A stretch of DNA of 64,000 nt from Amphiura filiformis (GCF_039555335.1 NW_027305502.1:372001-436000); one strand, 5' to 3'; positions 33,724 through 46,770 are shown, numbered from the stretch's first letter. Translations and numbers: made by a program. Notes: generated from the sequence alone by a model not told the origin.

Positions 33724-36689
33724 ATAACAATAACCACCAGGCCATTGGTGTCACTTTAAACTTGTTTTCGTTGCTTTCGTCATTTCATATCAGCAAGAGA
33801 TTTTGGTCCATCTCTATGTTTTTATTATCCTCATCTGAGCGACGTATAACAAATGGAGAACACTTCAAACTATTTACCAAACGACTTTTAAGTGCTTTAG
33901 ATATATGATAAATATTAAGTCAACCAGGGCCTTCTTATTTTATTAAGACTTCAGGCAATGTCGCTAGAGTTTCGATTGCAAGAGAGGAAGAGAGAAAGAA
34001 AGAGAGGAGGGAAGAGAGACTAGAGGGAGAACAATAGAGGAAGGGAGTGACTTTAACCGAGAGAGAGGAAATGGAAAGATGATCATAATGTAGTGGAAAC
34101 CGGGGGAGGGGGAGGGGGTTGCACGTTCCGCCACCTTAATTTCAATAGGGGACGGCCCCGTGAACTCCTAATAGAAGGAAAAATAAAGCAATAACATGCA
34201 TCTTCCTTTTGCTCGAAAAACACCGTGTTTGGTATCAAAATAGGATACAATAATGCAAAATGTTGCACGCTTCGCTCGCACGGACCCGTACTGGGCCATC
34301 AAATACCAAAATAATTTACACTCATTTTGAGCTAAAATAATCTGAAATGTCCATCTAAACCCGGCACAAAATATGCCCCTCTCCCCTAAATTTCAATGAT
34401 TCCGCCGCCACTGAAGATGAAAATGAGTGCGGACAGTGAAACTTGTCGTCTGCAGTCGACACCCGCGTATATCGAAAGTTGAGTATTATCTTTTCAGGTC
34501 GTCTTATTGTTGTTTCCCTCTCAAAAACGTTTTAGCGGGCCCCCAAAAAACCATGAATCCGCGCCATCTGCGCTGTAGCAAAACACAACTTAATTTTCCT
34601 TCCGTTTATATTATTATTTCGGCTGAAAATGAAAACGGGACATGTAATAGTGAATAATTATCATCTATCATTTTGTGAACAGTTTATTTCTTTATGTTGT
34701 GTTTTGCTTCCGCAATTTACAAAGCATTTCCCAACTTCCTCACCTGTTGACCATACTGACCGTGTTCCTCTTGTGAACGTGACTTTATGTCTCTCCTAAG
34801 ATTTCCTTAGGGTAAAGAAGCAGCTTTAATATTGAAGCGAATAAAGTCATGTTAATTCTCTCCATACGGGCGTTAACTGCAGACGAAAAGTTCTTTTTTT
34901 TTTAATTCAAAAATGTCAGAATTGTACATTTTCATGACCATATTTGGAATCGGCATGAAAAATGCATTAAAATGAGTACCAACAAGCCTAGTATTGGTTC
35001 AGTGGTTCTTAAGATATCTCTTGATATTTTGAGAAACTTATTAAAACTTGGACTTTTTATAATGAAGACTATATGGCTAGCACGCACAGCATTAATATTG
35101 CAGCGAATGAATTCTTGTTAATTGTTGTGTCTCAATGACGTGTAGATTACCCACCCATCTATCATGTCCATCTTGGACAAATCATTGCTTACGGATATTT
35201 ACTGTCCACTGCACTGGATATTGTAGTAAATAATATCATCTTCAAGGACGCATGGTTTTGGCCAGGCGGCGGATGACATGATCGCGCCAGCAACTCGTGA
35301 AACCGCCCGGCCGTATGGCATTTTCCATATAGGCCTACTCGGTTAGTTTTGTGGGGTTCATTATCGAACCCCAACGGTTTTAGCTTGTATTTATATTATT
35401 TATCAACATAGGCCTATTTGTTTGTGATATTTCAAGCGTTTTAAAATTTCAAAATAATCCCATTTAATTACACGGTTGACGATGAAAATTTACTGAATTT
35501 AGGGACTGCACGTCATACACCACCTGGTTTTGGCTTTAATCTTGACTTACGGTTATTTTACTTCACACTGACTGCACTGGATACTTTGCCTGGATACGTA
35601 CAAAATATTAACTTCAAGGACATTTTGCTTTAATTCTACTTTAATTAATATAGTTGCATGTTGAACCTGTTGGCACACTTTTCACACCCTTTGTTAAAGC
35701 TCTATCGATAGGGGATCACCAGGGGATAATTGGAATGATTAGTGATTTTAGATTGTATTTCGTAGGGACACTCACACACACACCCCCACCCAACACACCC
35801 TACAACAACAGATCTTATGATTGAGCAGCTTGGCTAAATCACGTCCTCTGAGGAGGTTCAGGTGCTGGTAAACGCACGGTAAAGCACTGATTAAAAATTG
35901 ATATTTTTCAAATTTAATAGTCCTCGAACTCGAAATGAATTGTATAAATGTAATGATGTGTACTTAATATGTACTTTAACCCCCACAAAAACATTATTCA
36001 CCATCATGACCATGTTCACGGACGGGTTCTGGTCCAAAGTCCACTGGTCCAAAGTTCTGGTCCACTTCGAAAGAGAGATTGGCACTCAGTCCTGTAAAAT
36101 ACAGGCTTTACATTTTATCCACTGTCTTGTTTACTCATAGACATGTAAATTATTTCTACTTAGAGAGTAAATTGATAAAAAAAAAACGAAGGCAAGGGGC
36201 AGAATTTACATTTGTAAACTACATGTATTTACAGATACGGAATACTTCGTTTTCATTTGGGAGAGCAAATAAGACTTATCATTTCAAATCTGTCACAATC
36301 TATGACGCCATTCAAATTCAATAAAACAGTTCAGATCACAGTCTAAACTACTTATTCAAGGACAACATTGTGGCCCGGACGTTCAATATTTACTTATTTT
36401 TATGAAAAATGATTAAAGATATCAGATGTAGATCGCGCGAATGTAAATGAAAATAGCACTTAATCTGTCATAATCACGATCGCTGTAGGTTCCTTGTCAA
36501 AATGCATTAGCTCTATAATTTTCTTCTGCTTCAGTTTTATTTGAAGTTAATTTATGTCAGCTTTGGGTGATATCACAAAAAATAAAGAAAAAATATCACA
36601 AAATAAATAAATAAACCGTTCCTGGAATGGAATCTTAAGATTAAGAAAAACAAAACAAAACAAAAACTTTGGGAAAGAGCCCAGCTAGA
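33724..36689. other. Intergenic region without recognisable gene
   Basis: Contains an AG-rich run (33975-34080), a diverged repeat at 34890-35060 that matches 47130-47290 in inverse orientation, and a loose direct repeat (35180-35260 with 35530-35640, both 'gcactggatant'). No ORF is supported. Confidence 0.5.
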
Positions 36690-37610
36690 ACGCGTGTTAG
36701 GTGATGTTGTTCTGGATTATTATTATTTTTCAGGTTTTTTGCTTTGCTATCTTCTGAAGATAGCATTTAGGGCCTACGAAGAAAATAAGTTACCTTCAGC
36801 GGAAGCTGTTAAGAAACTCTTTTTGTATAGTTTTATGTTTGAATTTTTTTCTTTGCTATCTACTGAAGATAGCAATTACGGCGGATTTATATAATACAAA
36901 AGACAATTTATACATTTAAATGCTTAAAACAAAATTCTTAAAAGCATTTTGATCGGTAATAGCCCAAAAGCGTACTAAACCAGCATCTCTTTTTAATATA
37001 TATTTTTAATATATCAGTCACGCTTTGCATTTTTGTTTCTTTATTATTATTTCATCACCTTCCTAATAATCTCTGCTAAATAAGGCCCGTTTTAAATTTT
37101 TATCAGTTTCGTCGTTTTATCATTTATTTATAGGTTTCAGGTTTTTTGCTTTGCTATCTTCTGAAGGTAGCATTTAGGGCATACAAAGAAAATAATGAAT
37201 ACCATCAACGGAAGCTGTTTTAAGAAACTCTTGGAGTATATTTTATGGTTGGTGATTTTTTGTTTTGCTATCTACTGAAGATAGCAAATACTCATACGGC
37301 GGGTTTATATAAAATAAAAGATTATTCATACATTTAGCATTTTGGTCGGTCAATTATTATAGCCCAGAAGCGTACTGAATCATCATCTCTGTCTAATAAT
37401 ACATTTTGCATTGTTGTTTCTTTATTTTTATTACCTTTCTGATAATCTCTACTATATTTAAGTCTCGTTTTAAATTTTTATCAACTTCGTCATTTTAGCA
37501 TTTCTTTGTAGCTTTGCATTTGGCCGATTGGCTACATTTTTGCTTTGCTATCTTCTGAAGATAGCATTTAGGGCATACAAAGAAAACAATTAATACCTTC
37601 AGCGGAAGTT
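36690..37610. repeat. About 405-bp tandem repeat with paired hairpins, left part
   Basis: Units start near 36730, 37135 and 37540 with 'gctttgctatcttctgaaga'. Each holds two hairpins: GCTATCTTCTGAAGATAGC and, about 110 bp on, GCTATCTACTGAAGATAGC. The third unit is broken at 37610 by the LINE and resumes at 45010. Confidence 0.88.
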
Positions 37611-37843
37611 TTTTTTTATATTTTTTTATTTATTTTTTTCCAGTGTACATTTTACAATCATAGTTTACTCAGATAAATACAGAAATTTTGATTTCTATAC
37701 ACCAGGTATTTTTTAAATATTAAACAATACATAAACAGTACCAGCACACACACACTCTCACATACATATTTATATAGCATTTGATTTGTCTAGCTTTTAC
37801 AATAAGAAGAAAATGTTTAGATGAAAAGTCCCTTCCAAACCTG

Positions 37844-40800
37844 CTATTTATTTTGATAAACTCGGTATTTTGAATCTTTTAAAAGAATGAATCTTTCCAA
37901 TTTATGATAATATTCTATTTCCTTCTGAAGAGGGATAAAAGAAAGGGTTGAATTTTGGCATCTTTTTCTGTATATATAAAACTTAGTTAGAATGAGAATT
38001 AAATTGATAGCACTATTTAGTTTTCCTAAATCTGTCCCGAAAAGAATATGATTTCGGTTGAATGTGATAGGTATACCGAGTTTTTGTAAACACCAGGTTT
38101 CGAGCTGAGACCAAATGGGTTTAACCTTTTTACAATCTGATAAAAGATGAATTATCGTTTCGGGTTCCTTGTTGCAAAAAAGTACATATATTATCATTTC
38201 TTTTGCCAATTATAAACATAAATGTATTTGTGGTAAGAATTCCATTTAAAATTCTGTACTGAAACCACCGTAATTTTGTATCCATTGTACATTTAAATGG
38301 CAACAAAGAATATACCTTCCATTCATCATCTGAAAAGCTACTATTTAATTTTACTTCCCATTTTCGTTTTGCTCTTGGTATCTTTGAGGACATAAGTTGT
38401 TTACAGATTGATCTGCAACCTTTTTATCTTTTAAAATAAAACTGAAATGAAATGGGATAAACGGCTTAGGAATTGCAATAAATGTAGCGTTTTCCTGAAA
38501 TAGATGCTTGAAATTACTCTTAATTGCGCAAATTACACTGTTGTATTCCAAAAAATTTAGCCGTAATCCATAATTTGTTTCAATTTCATGAAGAAAGAGA
38601 AAACGGTTTTGGTTAACATGGACAAGGTCAGAGACAAAATCAATACCTGCTGTCCGCCATTTTTATAATTTATTTCTTTACCACCAATCTTAAACCATTC
38701 GTTTTCCCAAAACATGATCTTAACACATCATCAATTGTATTAGGATTGTGTTTTTCTTTACCTTAGACCAAGATAAAGAACTTCTTTCCAAAAACATTTT
38801 GGGAATTTTGTGCTACTTTTAGTGTATAATTTGCGCCCTTTTCAAGATCATTAATATGTATACCAGTTGAAATAGAAAAAAACATCAATCCTTTAGCATC
38901 AATACATCCATTTACAATTCGTCTAATCCATGTACATTTCAGTGCTTCAAAGAATAAATCTACTTTAACCAATCTTAATCCACCTTCAGAATAGTCATTT
39001 GACAATTGGTCTCTACTTATTTTATCTCTTGTACCTTTCCAAATAAAATTATAGATTTTCTTTTGTAAATCTTTTATAAAGTCTTTTGACGGGTTAGGAA
39101 TTGAAAGAACAAGGTGGTTAAACTTTGGTATCAGTAGGGATTTGACTATAGTTATTCTTCCAAAACTGTCAAGTTTCTTTTAGACCAATGATGCATTACC
39201 TTTGTCACCGACTCCATAACCTTATCATAGTTCAAATTAACCATTTCATCCAAATTGGTTGAAAATTGTACTCCCAATGCAGAGAATTTTCCGTCTTCAA
39301 CCCACTTTAGATTTTTATTTGTAATGCCAGGGTTTGGTTTTCTACCTCTAAGTGACCCAATATACATAACATTTGTTTTATCCTCGTTTATTTTCAACCC
39401 TGACAAACGCTCAAACAAATCCAGTGTTTTTAACGTTTGTAGTAAACTTTCATTACTTCCATTTAAGATCACAGTCGAGTCATCAGCGTATTGGGTGATT
39501 TTACAATTAATATTTTCAACTGTAATACCACATATATCAGTATTTTTTCGTATGAGACAGCCCAACATTTCAGCACAAATTAGAAAGATATAAGGGGACA
39601 AAGGGTCCCCTGTCTGCAACCTCTACCTAAATCGAATTGTTTTGAGGAATTTCCATTTACCAAAACTGAGGATTGACTTTATTATAAAAAGTTTGATCCA
39701 TTTTGTAAAAGATGGACCGATATTTAGAAAATCTAATGTTTTAAAAATGAATTTATGAGAAACGGAATCAAACGCTTTTTCAAAATCTATAAGCAGTAGC
39801 ATACCTGGTTGGTCATGTAATTTTGTGTATAAAATTAAATCATAAAGTAATCTTATATTTTCTCCAATATACCTTCCTTTCATAAAACCTTTTTGATCAT
39901 CATTTATTAGGCTTGGTAAAATCTGTTTCATTCTTTCAGCAATACACGATGAAGCTAGTTTATAGGTTATATTTAACAAAGTAATAGGACGCCAATTCTT
40001 TAGGAATTGTTTTGGTTTGTTTCCTTTAGGAAGGAGGGTAATAATCCCTAATCTCTGCGTAACTGATAATTCCCCTGATTCATATGAGTAGTTCAGAGAA
40101 CGTAAGAGAAAACCTCCCAAGTCTTGAAAAAAAACTTTCCAAAATTCAGTGGTAAACCCATCAGACCCAGGACTTTTATTGTTTGACATTTTCTTCAAGG
40201 CAGTTAAAAGTTCGTTATAAGTCAAATGCCCTTCGAGCTTTTTTAATTGATCTTGAGTTAATTGAGGTAAATCTGATCTTGAAAGATTTTGGTCGAATTC
40301 CTCCAAATATAAATTGTTGTCTTTACATTCATACAGTTTCGAGTAAAACTTAAAAGTTTCTTCCATTATTTGGTATTGATCTTTTATATCATCCCCGTTT
40401 GCATTTTGTAAATGAACGATTGCTTTATTTACACAGTTTCTTTTTTCCAAGTTCACAAAATATTTAGATGGTTTTTCTCCGTGTTCTATCCATCTTGCTT
40501 TGGATCGTAACATTACGCCTTCCATTTTTCCTTCCTCATCTCCTCTAATTCGGACTTTTTAATTTCAACATTTTCTAAAACGTCTGTATTGTTTGAATCA
40601 CCTAGCTCTTTTTCTAAAGTTTCTATATCTCTTTCAAGTATTTTTCTTTATTTTTATTTTTTTGTTTTTTTCTGATGCATATTTGATCGTTTCCCCCTTA
40701 TCTCCATGAGCAATACTTCAAGAAACAGTTGTTCATTTATCGTAAACTCGAGCTCACTTGCAGGGATTTGATTTATATTATTTAAGTTATATGGTGATAC

Positions 40801-41628
40801 TGCATATTGTTTCTAAACTTCACTAATTTTTTTCTTAATCCTATCTATGTAATCAATATCTTTTAATAGCGTATTATTGAATTTCCAAAAACCTTTCCCA
40901 CGTTTAATAGGAGACACGTCGAGCGAAAGACTAATAAGAGAGTGATCTGTTCGATATCCAGGGTCTATTTTAGATTTCACTAAATATGTTGTAAGCTCTT
41001 CCGATATCAGAAAAAAATCTAATCTGGACTGTTTTAAAGGAGTTGGTTGACGCCAGGTATATCTGCGAGAGTTTGGGTTTTGAAGTCGCCACGGGTCTAT
41101 CAATCCAAGTTCTTCTTTCATTTCTAAAACAGTTTTTCTCGCTTTTGGATTATTTATGCGAATATAATTCGAGGTATCTAATTTTGGATCTTGAACCAAA
41201 TTCCAGTCACCACATAACACACAATGGGCATTATCAAATGTTTCTATTACCCTTTTAATGTCGTGATAAAAGTTTGGCTTGTCATCATTTGGACCATATA
41301 TTGATATAAGTGTTATACGAACATTGTTAATAGATACATCTAAAGCTACCCAATTTCCTTCTTCATCATTTTGTGTTGTATGGACTTTAAAATCTAAATT
41401 GTTATTGAGAAAATGGCAACTCCTCTTGAATTTGAGGCAAAAGAGCTAAAAAAGCTTCACCTCCCATTCAGCTTTTACCATTATTTCCATATTCTTATCA
41501 AAATGAACATCTTGCAAACATAATATTGAAACACTTTTGTTACGCAAATAATGTAAAACATCTCTTCTTTTTTGTTTAGCATTTAAACCCCGGCAATTCA
41601 TTGATAGAATTTTAACACCATTAGCCAT
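37844..41628 (-). pseudogene. LINE ORF2 relic: AP-like endonuclease, reverse transcriptase, C-terminal Cys/His region
   Basis: Begins at 41628 with an endonuclease start (ILSMNCRGLNAKQKRRDVL). Two frameshifts follow near 41446 and 41400. The endonuclease end is at 41220-40813 (CGDWNLVQD, YRTDHSLIS). RT motifs at 40525-39623 include KSPGSDGFTTEFW, NWRPITLLN and LIDFEKAFDS. An in-frame TAG at about 39623 precedes TGDPLSPYIF and YADDS (39619-39152). C-terminal pieces follow at 39005-38763, 38551-38351, 38393-38130 and 38209-37844, the last with CNKEPETIIHLLSDC, a Cys/His motif. The motif spacing and APE-type endonuclease fit the L1/Tx1 group. Confidence 0.9.
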
Positions 41629-41639
41629 ACTTAATCATT

Positions 41640-42179
41640 TTCAATGTCTATAATGGTATCATGGAACACGTTTCATGAGGTAATTGTACATAGAAAACTC
41701 TAGACATACATATAAATTATACTTTGATAAATATCGCCACTCACCCGCACACACAAACAGAACCATGCAAAAAAGAACATGTAAAAAAACAAAGAAAATT
41801 GGAACAAAATCTTGGTAGATACCCAAAAAACAAACATAAAGAAACTAAAAAAGTATCTACACACCGCACTCATCTCCGAGCCGACATGGAAACAGCATTT
41901 AAGAAAGGCAAACTTTTTTTGTCTGATTTTTTCAGAATAGTAATTTGTAGCATGTTTTGTTTTTATCAATCAAGCTCCAAATATTACTCATTTTGTTCAA
42001 ATTATTGTTTTTGTTCAAAATCATACATAATTTAAAGTTGCATTTTTGGAATTTGTAAACAGTAGTATGTACATAGGTTTCCTATTTAAACAAAATTTAC
42101 CAGCAAATGTTACCTTTCTGCAGTATCCATGTAAACTATAAATGCATTTAAACCACTAACGTGGTATAAAGCTATAGTA
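41640..42179. other. LINE inter-ORF sequence outside the satellite
   Basis: No supported coding region. With 43621-43992 it flanks the satellite array. A minus-strand 86-aa ORF at 43679-43939 just after ORF1 has no recognisable motif. Confidence 0.4.
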
Positions 42180-43620
42180 TGAAACGGCCAATACATATAA
42201 TAAAGTGGATAACATTGGAAACTAATTATATTACATAAGTATTTTCCTTTCACCAAAGGCATTCAGACAAGAATGGCCTATGATTTCACAGTTTATTTTG
42301 TTTACATAACAATCATAGATTGTTATAACATAAACAATACATAATTATCATAAAGTGGATCCATTGGAAGCTATGTGACATAAGTATTTTCCTTTCACCA
42401 TTGGCATTCAAACAGAAAATGATTTCACATTTTATTTTGTTTACATATATAGATTGTTATAACATAAACAATACATATCACAAATTGGATAACATTGAAA
42501 ACTATGTGACATAAGTATTTTCCTTTCACCATAGGCATTCAAACACACAAAAAAAGGCCTATGAATTCACATTTTATTTTGTTTACATATTTTAGATTGT
42601 TGTAACCTAAACAATACATAGAGTAGATAACATTGGAAACTATGTGACATTAGGTATTTTCCTATCACCATAGGCTTTCGAACACAAAAAGGCCTATGAT
42701 TTCACATTTTGTTTTGTTTACATATTTATATATAGATTGTTATAACATAAACAATCCATATCATAAAGTGTGTGATGAGTATTTGCCTTTCACCATAGGT
42801 ATTCAATCAAACACAAAAGGCCTATGATTTCACATTTTATTTTGTTTACATATTTATATATAGATTGTTATAACATAAACAATCCATATCATAAAGTGTG
42901 TGATGAGTATTTGCCTTTCACCATAGGTATTCAATCAAACACAAAAAGGCCTATGATTTCACATTTTATTTTGTTTATATATTTATATATAGATTGTTGT
43001 AACATAAACAATCCATATCATAAAGTATGTGATGACTATTTTCCTTTCACCATAGGTATTCAATCAAACACAAAAAGGCCTATGATTTCACATTTCATTT
43101 TGTTTACATATTTATATATAGATTGTTATAACATAAACAATCCATATCATAAAGTATAAGATGAGTATTTGCCTTTCACCATAGGTATTCAATCAAACAC
43201 AAAAAGGCCTATGATTTTACATTTTATTTTGTTTTGTTTATATATTTATATATAGATTGTTGTAACATAAACAATCCATATCATAAAGTGTGTGATGAGT
43301 ATTTGCTTTTCACCATAGGCATCCAAACACAAAAAGGCATATGATTTCACATTTTATTTTGTTTACATATTTATATATAGATTGTTTTGACCTAAACAAT
43401 ACATAGAGTAGATAACATTGGAAAGTATTTTCCTTTCACCATAGGCATTCAATACACAGAAAAAGCCCATGATTTCACGTTTTTATTTTGTTTATATATA
43501 GATTGTTATAACATGAACAAATATTTTACAATATATATCATAAAGTGGATAACATTGAAAACAAGTATCTTCCTTTCACCATAGGCATAAGCATCATAAA
43601 TGGTTTTGTTTGTTTTGGGT
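42180..43620. repeat. About 120-bp tandem array inside the LINE, between ORF2 and ORF1
   Basis: At least ten units with 'gatttcacattttattttgt', 'agattgttataacataaaca' and 'cctttcaccataggnattca'. Unit length is 110-135 bp. Units at 42760-43260 are the most alike, so expansion was most recent there. Confidence 0.92.
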
Positions 43621-43992
43621 TATTTTTTATATCGTCGTACACATTTTCTGACTTTTCTGGCTTTTATAAGTTTATATTTTACAATTTTATGATACGATCC
43701 GAACACAGAAAGTGATTTTTTTCTTCAACACCCAATGTAATTTTTTCACTAATGTCATTACCTGTACTACCATAACTTTTGAGACTTTCTTTTCCAAACC
43801 CAAAGTTGTACATAAAATTTATATGGTGTGCACATTTTATTTGAAACCGATTAAGGACTGGTTCATAATCAGCATTTTTTTTTCTTTTCAGCAAAATTAA
43901 TATTGTTCGATATAAAGGATGCCGTTGATAATCTATCAATAGCTTGTTTGCAGTGTCAAAGAAAAAGACTTGCTATAGCATAGCTTGTTCAA

Positions 43993-44805
43993 TTATTTGG
44001 TGTACATCTTCCAGGCACTGCCTTTTGCTTCCTTGGCACGATATTCTAAGTACACTTTCACCCCATTTACTCTGATCCTTGTTGAATTTCCTTCATTCCG
44101 TAGTCTTCTTGCTTGAGTAGCCAACTCACCCCTCGTACGTTTCATCTCTGCAGGGAGATCCGTGTAGCACATGACTGGCTTCCTGTCCTTGATATAACCG
44201 CGAATTTGGCTTGCTTCTAAAACACAATCTCTGTCGGACATGCAACCAAAACGCACAATGATGGGATCCGGTCGTTCCTCTCCTTCTTGTTGCTCGCGCC
44301 CCTGTAAGTCTCTCTTTCGACGTGGTAGTCGATGCGCGTTCACTATGATCACTGAATCAGCGTGTTCTCTTCTAAACATGAAATCCGTAATAAGGAACTC
44401 TCGCACTACATCGTAAATGTCCTCATCTTTGGTCTGTTTCACTCCATAGAAAAGCAAATTTTGTTTCCTGTCATGAATTTCAGCTAGGATCTGATTAGTT
44501 CTCATTTCATTCTTCGCCTGGAAAATTTTGGCGTTAATCTCTGGGATCTGCTCCTTTAGGATTTGGTTGACAAATTTATCGTTGTGGTCCACTGACTTGA
44601 CCAAGTCCTTGATTTGGTTTTCATTTTCCGTTACTCTATTCACTGTACCTTTTAACTGTGCCTCTATTGCATCCATTCGAGCGTTTAATCTTTTATCCAT
44701 ATTCAATAACAAGTCCTTCAGTTCAGCGTTAGTCACGTCGCTCGTTGCATTGTTCGTATTTTCCGCCATTTTCTCACTGTTGTTGTTTTGTTGTCTGGTA
44801 AACAT
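43993..44805 (-). CDS. LINE ORF1 protein (L1-like RNA-binding protein)
   Basis: 270 residues, intact. Residues about 15-100 are a predicted coiled coil (ELKDLLLNMDKRLNARMDAI and following heptads) for trimer formation. Residues about 105-200 resemble the RRM-like domain of L1 ORF1p (NLLFYGVKQTKDEDIYDVV, then DPIIVRFGCMSDRDCVLEAS), and the last 70 the basic C-terminal domain. The role in the family is binding LINE RNA as a chaperone. The frame stays open upstream of Met1 (as ...KEQTTLEDM), so the true start could be earlier. The ORF2 relic lies 2.4 kb downstream. Confidence 0.82.
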   Translation of the reverse strand: MFTRQQNNNSEKMAENTNNATSDVTNAELKDLLLNMDKRLNARMDAIEAQLKGTVNRVTENENQIKDLVKSVDHNDKFVNQILKEQIPEINAKIFQAKNEMRTNQILAEIHDRKQNLLFYGVKQTKDEDIYDVVREFLITDFMFRREHADSVIIVNAHRLPRRKRDLQGREQQEGEERPDPIIVRFGCMSDRDCVLEASQIRGYIKDRKPVMCYTDLPAEMKRTRGELATQARRLRNEGNSTRIRVNGVKVYLEYRAKEAKGSAWKMYTK

Positions 44806-45009
44806 ATCTTCCAGTGTAGTTTGCTCTTTTGCTGGCTGTTTTTCCCCTTCTTTTCGGGCATAGTATGTTCAGCAGTGCTCCTCAAATTATATGAAACCAA
44901 TGACATTCTCCAAAATAAATTAATCCATGCCAAAAAACTGAAAAACTGGCTCGGAAACGAGAGCGATTTATTCGACACATCCACCCATGATGGTGTCAGG
45001 GTTGCCAGT

Positions 45010-45241
45010 CTTCAGCGGAAGTTGTTAAGAAATTCGTTTTGTATAATTTTATGTTTGATGATTTTATTTTGCTATCTACTGAAGATAGCAATTTCGGCGG
45101 GTTTATATAATACAAAAGATAATTCATACATTTAGCATTTTGGTCGGCAAATTATTATAGCCCAAAAGCGTACTGAATCATCATCTCTTTTTTGTTTCTT
45201 TATTTTTTCCATCACCTTTCAGATAATCTTTGATATATTTA
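45010..45241. repeat. About 405-bp hairpin repeat, right part of the unit split by the LINE
   Basis: Continues the third unit ('agcggaagttgttaagaaat') with the second hairpin GCTATCTACTGAAGATAGC at about 45071. It is broken again by the SINE at about 45242 and ends around 45550 ('aagtcccgttttaa'). Confidence 0.85.
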
Positions 45242-45513
45242 TTTATTTATTTATAACATTCGGTCGAAGCCAGGCTAATCCCAATAGTGCGCAGAGGATT
45301 CTAAATTCAAGGGATGCCATCCGGATATGACGGGACAGGGATATGGAAAGAAGTCCGATTTTAGATGCAGGAGGAAAACCGGAGCACCCGGAGAAAAACC
45401 TGCGAGGAATAGCATGGATCGGCAACCAAACTCACATGTGGCGCCGCGGGGAATTGAACCCCGGCCACAGCGGTGAGAAGCGAGTGAGAAGACCACTACA
45501 CTAACCCGCCCTC
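45242..45513 (-). mobile_element. tRNA-derived SINE, about 270 bp
   Basis: The minus strand starts 'gggagggcgggttagtgtag', with A box 'ttagtgtagtggt' and B box 'gggttcaattcccc'. The body carries 'ttttctccgggtgctccggt', and the tail is (ATAA)n at 45242-45250. It differs from the SINE at 10810-11256. No tRNA acceptor stem, so it is not a tRNA gene. Confidence 0.85.
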
Positions 45514-45578
45514 CCAAATATATATTGTATAAGTCCCGTTTTAATCCCACCTGCCCTGTAAGGTCACAGAGTGGTGAC

Positions 45579-46005
45579 CACGGTTGTTTGATATGATCAT
45601 TTATCTTTATTTTTCAACCAAAGCATTATATAATGTTCAATTCTAGACCTGGACAATACCAACAGATATCACACTAATGTTCATTATATTTTTCAGCTAT
45701 TCATCTTGTTCTGCCTTTTTTAGTACTGTTTATTTTATAAACTGCAAATTTGTGTGAAAATTGAGGGCGCTATTTATATATATTTTAAATTTAGATTAGG
45801 TAATTAATATGAGTTATTCCTTACATTCCATGATAAAAAGTTTTTTGAAAATGTCGTTCCCATTTGTTTCTTTTTTCTGTTCTAATACCACTTTACAAGT
45901 GTCTTCCCCTTGTAAAGATGTAAACAAGATTTCAGATAAATAGCGCCCTCATTGTTCAACTTTTCTTTAAAATGGCACAGTTTTACATGCAATCAAACAA
46001 CCGTG
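45579..46005. mobile_element. MITE with CACGGTTGTTTGAT ends, copy 1
   Basis: Ends CACGGTTGTTTGAT and its complement ATCAAACAACCGTG. The interior has 'gagggcgctatttata' and 'cccttgtaaagatg'. A second copy is at 57699-58106 in convertase intron 2. Confidence 0.88.
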
Positions 46006-46770
46006 TGATGATTTTGACTGGGGATTTCGACTTGTTTACAAATGTAAACAAATGCTATGCTATTGAAAAATTTACACATTTTAAAGAACCTTGAAAGATA
46101 CAATTGGCGAACTGCTTGATTTTGATATTCTAAAACAAACACAAAACGTTTTACAAAAAAATAAAAATAAAAAGCAAGTTAAAATGTCGTGTTATGTAAT
46201 GGTATAAAGGATATGAAACTTTAATTTAATCAGAAACGTTTTTGAAAACTTGCGTTAAAATATTATGACATAATGTTCTTTTTCAACGGTCGATCAATGC
46301 GCACGAATGCAAACTCAGCCTGCATGGGTGTCACACGTGTTACATCTAGGTATCAATACACAGGATTAGATTTTTGCACGTGGATTCAAGAGTGCCAATT
46401 GGGATTTGCAGTTGGGCCTGAAATAGGACTTTTAGGCTTATACGATTATAATTTATGATTAAGTAATTCTCTGGTTTATACATACGAAATAACGTCAGAA
46501 TATATACATGTATATAGCGAAGACGCACCACAATTAATGCACATAAAAAGTAACGTCCTATTGCAAATGAAAGAAGAAACAATTTTGTATTAGCTATGTT
46601 ATAGCCCGGGCATGTTAGCTACAGTTAATACATAATATTAAATATATATATATATATTACTGGCTTTACCTCAAGACCCGCAAGACCAAAGGAATTATAA
46701 ATGCGATTATTGGCATCCTTGGCTCAATTCCGTTAACATAAATGTATAGAAACACACTGTAGGTTTTTAG
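46006..46770. other. Intergenic region without recognisable gene
   Basis: AT-rich with short chance ORFs; nothing else identified. Confidence 0.4.

Larger units (their letters stand above)
37611..45009 (-). mobile_element. L1/Tx1-type LINE, nearly full length, inactive
   Basis: 7.4 kb with ORF1, ORF2 and, at its low-coordinate end, a T-rich run that is the A-rich tail on the minus strand (about 37611-37640). Both flanks carry CTTCAGCGGAAGTT (37597-37610 and 45010-45023), a 14-bp target-site duplication. ORF2 is broken by stops and frameshifts, so the copy is dead. A 1.4-kb satellite lies between the ORFs. Confidence 0.93.

Noticed and set aside
37611..45009. LTR retrotransposon or viral integrant
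   Set aside because: No LTRs, protease or integrase. The APE-type endonuclease, RT order, tail and 14-bp duplication indicate a LINE.
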